From the NCBI GenBank assembly GCA_009783115.1, contig WRHT01000092.1, positions 1 through 6,234 on the forward strand: a stretch of 6,234 nucleotides of DNA. The letters are read 5' to 3'. The position numbers were made by a program, and so were the translations under genes. Of the stretch, positions 1-6,234 are shown in pieces (position 1 is the stretch's first letter; each line of letters opens with the position of its first letter). Source of the stretch: Desulfovibrionaceae bacterium. Lineage in GTDB: Bacteria; Desulfobacterota; Desulfovibrionia; Desulfovibrionales; Desulfovibrionaceae. The notes beneath the pieces were generated by a model that worked only from the letters and a program-made list of their open reading frames with translations, was not told the origin of the DNA and did no database searches.

Positions 1-2257
<2,257 letters not shown>

Positions 2258-2265
<8 letters not shown>

Positions 2266-3148
2266 AGCGGGCATGGCCAAAGATTCGTTACACATGGGTA
2301 AATTGGGAGTGCTCTTGTTGATCCTGGCCTGTTGCCAGCTTCCCGGCTGCTTGGAAGATGGCCGGGACCCAGGCGACGATCTGGCCCAGGCCCGCGCCCA
2401 CATGTTGAACCGCGACTTTATGGAGGCGGAGAAGTCCTTTGAGCGCTACCTGCGTTCCAATCCTGCCGGAACCCAGCGTTGGGAAGTCTGGAATGAGCTG
2501 GTGGATCTGGCCTTGAACGTGCGCTACGACCGCAACGCGGCCATCGAGCTTTTGTTGGCCATGCAGCAGGAATACGCCCAGCGGGAGTATGACCGGGTGC
2601 CGGGCGCGGATCAGCGCCGCCGTCTGATCATAGACCGGCTGGCCCAGCAGTATGAACAGTCGCGCCACTATGACGGCGCGGTGGAGCTTTGGGGGAGCTT
2701 GGCCCAGGCTCCGGAAAATCCGTTGGTCCAGAGAGCGGCCAGCCTGCGCAATCTGGCCCGTATATATATGCGCCGTCTGGAATTCGAACCGGCGAAAAGA
2801 GCTTTGGCCGTCTGCATGGAAATGGAAATTCCCCAGTCCGCCAAGTCCGACTGCCGGTACGATATGGCGGATCTCTATATGATCATGGATGATATGGACG
2901 CCAGCATCCGGGAGTTGCGCTCCCTGCTGGAGCAGGGCGAGATGGATGACGACAAGCGCATCCTGTCCATTTTCATGCTGGCCGATGCCCTGGAACAGCA
3001 GGGCAACCGCGAAAGCGCCCTGGGTCTCTTTGAAACCATCCGTTACAGCTATCCCAATAACCGGGTGGTGGAATCCCGCATCGAGTACCTAAAGAATTAT
3101 TCCAAAACGCAATCTTACAGGGCGGATCAGGATCAGGTTGGAGAATGA
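2258..3148 (+). CDS. TPR-type lipoprotein, function unknown
   Basis: A predicted 296-residue exported lipoprotein. The N-terminus has a basic stretch ending MGK, a hydrophobic core LGVLLLILA (residues 16-24) and a lipobox LILAC with candidate lipidated Cys25; a second cysteine follows at 26 and another at 31 in LPGC. The mature part is helical, with repeat-like helix pairs resembling tetratricopeptide or Tol-Pal YbgF-type repeats at about 39-68, 123-154, 160-191, 197-227 and 235-266. Examples are [14 protein letters not shown] and [19 protein letters not shown]. Such proteins are protein-interaction scaffolds in the periplasm or on a membrane face; no catalytic motif is seen and the partner is unknown. 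The start at 2258 was chosen for its AGGA and gives an 8-base overlap with gyrA. Starts at 2252, 2273 or 2294 are possible; 2273 would give a tidier 19-residue signal peptide. It is probably coupled to gyrA, though no functional link to gyrase is evident. Confidence 0.85.
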
Positions 3149-3173
3149 TGACGCAGGGTAATTCTCCGCGTCA
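3149..3173. terminator. Imperfect hairpin between convergent genes, possible bidirectional terminator
   Basis: TGACGC at 3149-3154 pairs with GCGTCA at 3168-3173. After one A/C mismatch the stem continues GGG (3156-3158) with CTC (3164-3166), including one G-T pair, around a five-base loop TAATT. It begins just after the lipoprotein stop codon (3146-3148) and includes the stop codon of the facing - strand gene (3171-3173). No run of T follows the stem on either strand, so it is not a classical intrinsic terminator. It may instead limit read-through or protect 3' ends. It is the only hairpin noticed between the converging units. Confidence 0.4.
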
Positions 3174-3962
3174 CGCATCTTTGCCGATGGGAGAAGGGCT
3201 GAGGAAGCGGCGCAGGGCGAATTCCACCCTGTCCAGGGGCACGCGGGTATCCCGGCAGGGGCCGTGCGGCCGCTCGTTCAGAATTCCATACACCGGCAAT
3301 GGGTAAGTATCCTGAATGCCGCTGGAAAGATCCCGCTCGCAGGCCACGGCCAGGATTAGTCCCGGATGTTTATCCACCACAATGCGCCGGGCGATGGTGC
3401 CGCCGGTGGCGATAGCGATTTGCGCGCCGTATTGCTCGACCAGCTGGAGCAGGCTCCCGAGGTCGCAGCGTCCGCAACGCTCGCAGTTGGACAGGCTCAG
3501 GCTGAGACGGATGGAGCAGAGGCTGTTCTGGATGCAGTGGGGGAGGAGGACCAGCAGTTTTTCTGGGGTATAATGGCGGCGTTGTTTCAGGATCATGTCG
3601 TTGTTCACCTGGATGAAGGAGCGGCGGATGTCTTGGGCCTTAAGGCCCAGGAGTTTTCCCAGTCCCTCGCTGATCGGCAGAAAGAGCTTGATGGCCAGGC
3701 CGCGGGCCCGGCCACCAAAGATGTTCCGGCCGCTGAGGATTTGCAGTACCAGGCCGATGGCGCTCCAGGCGACGATCGCCACGATCAGGATGAGCAGGCC
3801 GCCGGTGATGTACGGCAGGGCCGGATGGATGTTGCCGAGTCCCACATAGGGAACCCCCCAGCCGAAGATCAGCGCGCCGCACAAAACCGCGGCCGCCCCG
3901 CAGATCAGTCCGACAAACAGGCGTTTGCTGCCGATGCGCATGAAGTCTCTATCTTGGGACAC
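3171..3962 (-). CDS. DUF116 family membrane protein with clustered cysteines
   Basis: A 263-residue protein of the uncharacterised DUF116 family, recognised by eye from its C-terminal half: LLPHCIQ (139-145), a cysteine cluster NCERCGRCDLG (159-169), ATGGTIARR (185-193), VACERDLSSGI (206-216) and PVYGILNERPHGPC (223-236). Two hydrophobic helices at about 15-38 and 49-76 anchor it in the inner membrane, with the soluble domain probably cytoplasmic. Conserved-looking cysteines at 143, 149, 160, 163, 166, 208 and 236 suggest a metal or iron-sulfur site; this is inference and the biochemical role is unknown. The start used is GTG at 3962, with AGGA eight bases upstream, overlapping the holB-like gene by 14 bases. 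The alternative ATG at 3941 (residue 8) would begin 7 bases after that gene and has a poorer binding site. It is the last gene of the apparent purA operon. Confidence 0.85.
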   Translation of the reverse strand: MSQDRDFMRIGSKRLFVGLICGAAAVLCGALIFGWGVPYVGLGNIHPALPYITGGLLILIVAIVAWSAIGLVLQILSGRNIFGGRARGLAIKLFLPISEGLGKLLGLKAQDIRRSFIQVNNDMILKQRRHYTPEKLLVLLPHCIQNSLCSIRLSLSLSNCERCGRCDLGSLLQLVEQYGAQIAIATGGTIARRIVVDKHPGLILAVACERDLSSGIQDTYPLPVYGILNERPHGPCRDTRVPLDRVEFALRRFLSPSPIGKDA

Positions 3963-4914
3963 GGGGGCGATCCTGGGCGAACATCAGAAAAATCCTGGTG
4001 GCCAGCCAGTCCATGACCAGCGCGGCGTTGGCCTTGTATCTCAGGCTGTCCTGGGCTTCGGCCAGGGCCTCGTATAAAAGACGGAGGTTCTTGCAGCTCA
4101 GGCGGGCCAGGGAACCGATGAGCGCATTCTCCGCGGGACGCCGCTCCGCCGGGGCTTCGCGCAATGCCGAAATCAGGCTTCTTTGCAGTAGGAGCAATAC
4201 GGCGGAGGCCAAATCCTCGGTCAGGGCGCCTTTTTTTCCGGAGCGTTCCATCCAGCCTCGGCCGCTTTGGATAAAATTCCCCAAGACCGCGCACCATTCC
4301 AGGATCTGGGGGTCTTCGGGCGCTCCTTCCCGTGGCCAGGGCAGGGTGATGGTCCAGGAACGGGACACCAGGGTGGGCAGCAGCCTTTCCCGTTGCGGGG
4401 CAGTAAGCACAAATATGTTGCCAGGTCCCGGCTCTTCCAGGGCCTTGAGCAGGGCGTTGGCCGCCGGGGCCAGCATAGCCTGGGCCTCGTAGAGCACGTT
4501 GACCCGCCAGACGGCATCGTGGGGTTTTTCCCAGATGAGGGCGCGCAGGGCGCGCACCTCGTCTATGGCGATGTTGCCGGAGCCGCCGTCCAGAAACAGG
4601 AGATCCCGGTGCATCAGGCATAAAAAACGCACGCATGAAGAACAGTTCAGGCAGGGGCTCCCGTACTCCCGTCCGGTTCGGGCGCAGTTGATCAGGGCGG
4701 CCCAGTACAGGGCCGCCAGCCTGCGCTCCAGGAAACTGCCTCCTTCCACCAGGAGGCAGCTTGGCGGCGCAGGGGCAAGCGAGCGCAAGGTCCGCATAAA
4801 GGCCTCCCGCCGCGGCTCGCTTGCGAAAGCTCCGGCCTGGCGCAGGACGCCTTGCGGATCTTCAGCCTCTGGAGGGAGGATTTCCTTGTCTGTTTCCGGT
4901 TTTTTTTTTCCCAT
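3949..4914 (-). CDS. holB: DNA polymerase III delta-prime subunit-like protein (clamp loader)
   Basis: A 321-residue protein resembling delta-prime, the non-ATPase wrench subunit of the replicative clamp loader that helps load the beta sliding clamp. Evidence is a zinc-module cysteine pattern C77-x10-C88-x2-C91-x2-C94, matching E. coli delta-prime in layout. Next comes the sensor-like segment AANALLKALEEP (151-162), followed by ERLLPTLVSRS (176-186), where most family members read SRC. The P-loop position (about 55-66) reads VEGGSFLERRLA and lacks the GKT of active ATPases, as expected for delta-prime and not for DnaX. The C-terminal collar domain is divergent. The N-terminus carries about 35 charged residues beginning MGKKK, encoded by a ten-base A tract. 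The start lies 8 bases after the purA stop with only a weak binding site, so translation probably depends on purA. A divergent delta or DnaX relative is less likely. Confidence 0.8.
   Translation of the reverse strand: MGKKKPETDKEILPPEAEDPQGVLRQAGAFASEPRREAFMRTLRSLAPAPPSCLLVEGGSFLERRLAALYWAALINCARTGREYGSPCLNCSSCVRFLCLMHRDLLFLDGGSGNIAIDEVRALRALIWEKPHDAVWRVNVLYEAQAMLAPAANALLKALEEPGPGNIFVLTAPQRERLLPTLVSRSWTITLPWPREGAPEDPQILEWCAVLGNFIQSGRGWMERSGKKGALTEDLASAVLLLLQRSLISALREAPAERRPAENALIGSLARLSCKNLRLLYEALAEAQDSLRYKANAALVMDWLATRIFLMFAQDRPRVPR
3971..3974 (-). promoter_or_regulatory. Possible ribosome binding site for the DUF116 gene
   Basis: Read on the - strand this is AGGA, eight bases before the GTG at 3962 and inside the end of the holB-like gene. 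It favours the GTG over the ATG at 3941, which has only a weak AGAG in front. Confidence 0.4.
4900..4909 (-). repeat. Ten-base A homopolymer at codons 2-5 of the holB-like gene
   Basis: On the coding strand ten consecutive A residues follow ATG GG and encode the GKKK start of the protein. It is the longest homopolymer noticed in the window. One extra A would shift the frame and end translation after 17 residues. The tract could therefore affect expression through replication or transcription slippage, but nothing in the sequence shows that it does. Confidence 0.9.
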
Positions 4915-4922
4915 ATTACCGG

Positions 4923-6197
4923 CTAAGCTATGATGGTTTGTTCCCGATCCGGGCCTACAGAGACAAATTTTACAGGCAGGCCGCAGAGTTCTTCGATATA
5001 CTTCAGGTAGTCGCTGGCTGCCCTGGGGAGTTCCTCCAGGCTCCTGGCCCCGGAAAGCGGTTCGGTCCAGCCTGGCATACCGCCATATACAGGTTCGACA
5101 GCGGTCAGGTCATGTTCCTCCGGCGGGTAAAGGATTTTTTCTCCGCGATGCTTGTAGGCGGTGCAGATTTTTACCTCCGGCAGCCCGGAGAGCACATCCA
5201 GCTTGGTGATGGCTATTTCCGTAAGTCCGTTGAGGCGAGCGGCGTTACGCAGGATCACCGCGTCCAGCCAGCCGCAGCGCCGCGGCCGGCCGGTTACCGT
5301 GCCGAATTCTTCCCCCTGTTCGCACAAATGCCGGCCGGCCTCATCCATGAGTTCAGTAGGAAATGGGCCTGCTCCCACCCGGGTGCTGTAAGCCTTGCTG
5401 ATGCCGAGGACTCTGGTGAGACGCCAGGGAGCGATGCCGCTGCCCGTGGCGGCGCCGGAGGCCACGGTGTTGGAGGAGGTCACAAAGGGGTAGGTTCCGT
5501 GATCAATATCCAGGTGGGTGCCCTGGGCCCCCTCAAATAGCGTTTGTCCGCCTTTTTGCCAGCATTGTTCAAGGATCTCCGGAATGTCCGCCAAAAAGGG
5601 GCAAAGCCGCTCCGCTGTAGGGAGGATTTTTTCAAGCGTTTCTTCCAGGCCCAGGGGGGGGTGCTGGTAAAGCTGCGTCAATAAAATGTTTTTTTCTTGC
5701 AAGGCCGCGCGGATTTTGTCCCGGAGCAGATTCCGGTCTTCCAGGTCCCCGAGGCGGATGCCGATACGGGCGGCCTTGTCTTCGTAACAGGGGCCTATGC
5801 CGCGGCCGGTGGTTCCGATCTTGCCATCGCCCAGGCTGCTCTCCCTGGCCTGATCCAGGGTCTTGTGATAGGGCATGATCAGATGGATCTTACGGCTGAT
5901 ATGCAAATTATCCGGGGTGATGCGCACCCCTTGCGTGATAAGGGTATCCATCTCCCGGCAGAATTCCTCAGGGTCGAGCACCACGCCGTTGCCGATACAG
6001 CATTTTTTGTTTGGATGCACGATGCCCGAGGGTATGAGGCTGAGCACATATTTGACCCCGCCAGCGCGCACGGTGTGCCCGGCATTGTTGCCGCCCTGGA
6101 ACCTGACCACCACGTCAAAATCCGGGGCCAGCATATCCACAATTTTTCCCTTGCCTTCGTCACCCCATTGAACGCCGACCACCACCATGCCGGACAT
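4923..6197 (-). CDS. purA: Adenylosuccinate synthase
   Basis: This enzyme joins IMP and aspartate, using GTP, to form adenylosuccinate, the first committed step from IMP to AMP, in the cytoplasm. The 424-residue product is full length (E. coli PurA has 432). The N-terminal signature QWGDEGKGK (10-18) carries the catalytic Asp13, and QGGNNAGHT (34-42) carries His41, both at the same positions as in E. coli. Further family motifs follow in order: [61 protein letters not shown], the guanine-recognition segment TKLDVL, and the terminal GPDREQTI. The ATG at 6197 is chosen because GAGGAG lies seven bases upstream; the ATG at residue 4 is less well placed. It heads the visible part of a three-gene - strand cluster. 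No missing key residue or frameshift was seen. Confidence 0.98.
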   Translation of the reverse strand: MSGMVVVGVQWGDEGKGKIVDMLAPDFDVVVRFQGGNNAGHTVRAGGVKYVLSLIPSGIVHPNKKCCIGNGVVLDPEEFCREMDTLITQGVRITPDNLHISRKIHLIMPYHKTLDQARESSLGDGKIGTTGRGIGPCYEDKAARIGIRLGDLEDRNLLRDKIRAALQEKNILLTQLYQHPPLGLEETLEKILPTAERLCPFLADIPEILEQCWQKGGQTLFEGAQGTHLDIDHGTYPFVTSSNTVASGAATGSGIAPWRLTRVLGISKAYSTRVGAGPFPTELMDEAGRHLCEQGEEFGTVTGRPRRCGWLDAVILRNAARLNGLTEIAITKLDVLSGLPEVKICTAYKHRGEKILYPPEEHDLTAVEPVYGGMPGWTEPLSGARSLEELPRAASDYLKYIEELCGLPVKFVSVGPDREQTIIA

Positions 6198-6204
6198 GGC
6201 AGAA

Positions 6205-6210
6205 CTCCTC
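6205..6210 (-). promoter_or_regulatory. Strong ribosome binding site of purA
   Basis: GAGGAG on the - strand, seven bases before the purA ATG, is the best Shine-Dalgarno match in the window and settles the start. The remaining bases up to the window edge are too few to judge a promoter, and no PurR-like operator or riboswitch could be recognised there. Confidence 0.8.
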
Positions 6211-6234
6211 GTGTTGAGCGCTATTTTTCCCCAG

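Noticed and set aside
2760..2768. Short alternating TA run that could pass for a -10 promoter element
   Set aside because: It lies within a lipoprotein gene helix (encoding RIYMR), with no recognisable -35 element or downstream gene start that needs it.
3124..3137. Direct repeat GGATCAGGATCAGG, echoed at 2244-2253 near the gyrA 3' end
   Set aside because: Both copies simply encode Asp-Gln dipeptides in acidic C-terminal tails; they are too short and too easily explained by coding to be a recombination or regulatory repeat.
3366..4016. A 216-codon open frame on the + strand opposite the DUF116 gene
   Set aside because: The opposite strand carries clear DUF116 motifs and membrane helices. This frame is rich in A, D and Q in the manner of a reverse-strand shadow and has no ribosome binding site of note.
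4821..5540. A 239-codon open frame on the + strand opposite purA and the start of the holB-like gene
   Set aside because: It lies antisense to strongly recognised PurA sequence, has low-complexity shadow composition (runs of G and A) and no recognisable domain.
5654..5661. A run of eight G in the purA coding region
   Set aside because: It encodes two prolines and adjoining bases in a variable loop of PurA and the frame is intact on both sides; eight G in GC-rich DNA is not remarkable alone.

Overview
The window holds five genes and almost no non-coding DNA. It reads as ordinary chromosomal core sequence from a moderately GC-rich Gram-negative bacterium. A lipoprotein signal and a DUF116 membrane protein next to housekeeping genes suggest the Desulfobacterota (former Deltaproteobacteria), perhaps Desulfovibrionales. 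That placement is inferred from protein character and gene content, without a database search.

Layout on the + strand: the window opens inside gyrA (DNA gyrase subunit A). About 65 N-terminal residues are missing, but the catalytic tyrosine and the whole C-terminal wrapping domain are present. The gyrA stop codon overlaps the start of a gene for a TPR-type lipoprotein of unknown partner, so the two are probably co-transcribed and translationally coupled.

Layout on the - strand, reading from the right edge: purA (adenylosuccinate synthase, complete, with a strong ribosome binding site), then a divergent clamp-loader delta-prime gene (holB-like) 8 bases downstream, then a DUF116 gene overlapping or abutting it. 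These three form a tight apparent operon joining purine synthesis, replication and an uncharacterised cysteine-rich membrane protein.

The two transcription units converge. The facing stop codons are separated by only 22 bases, and an imperfect hairpin fills this gap and reaches into the - strand stop codon. It is the only candidate transcription boundary seen.

No tRNA, rRNA, CRISPR array, insertion sequence, phage gene or attachment site was seen. I did not find an exotic new system. The points most worth a second look are the DUF116 protein and its context, the ten-base A tract just after the holB start codon, the degenerate ATPase features of the holB product, the gyrA/lipoprotein junction, and the convergent hairpin.
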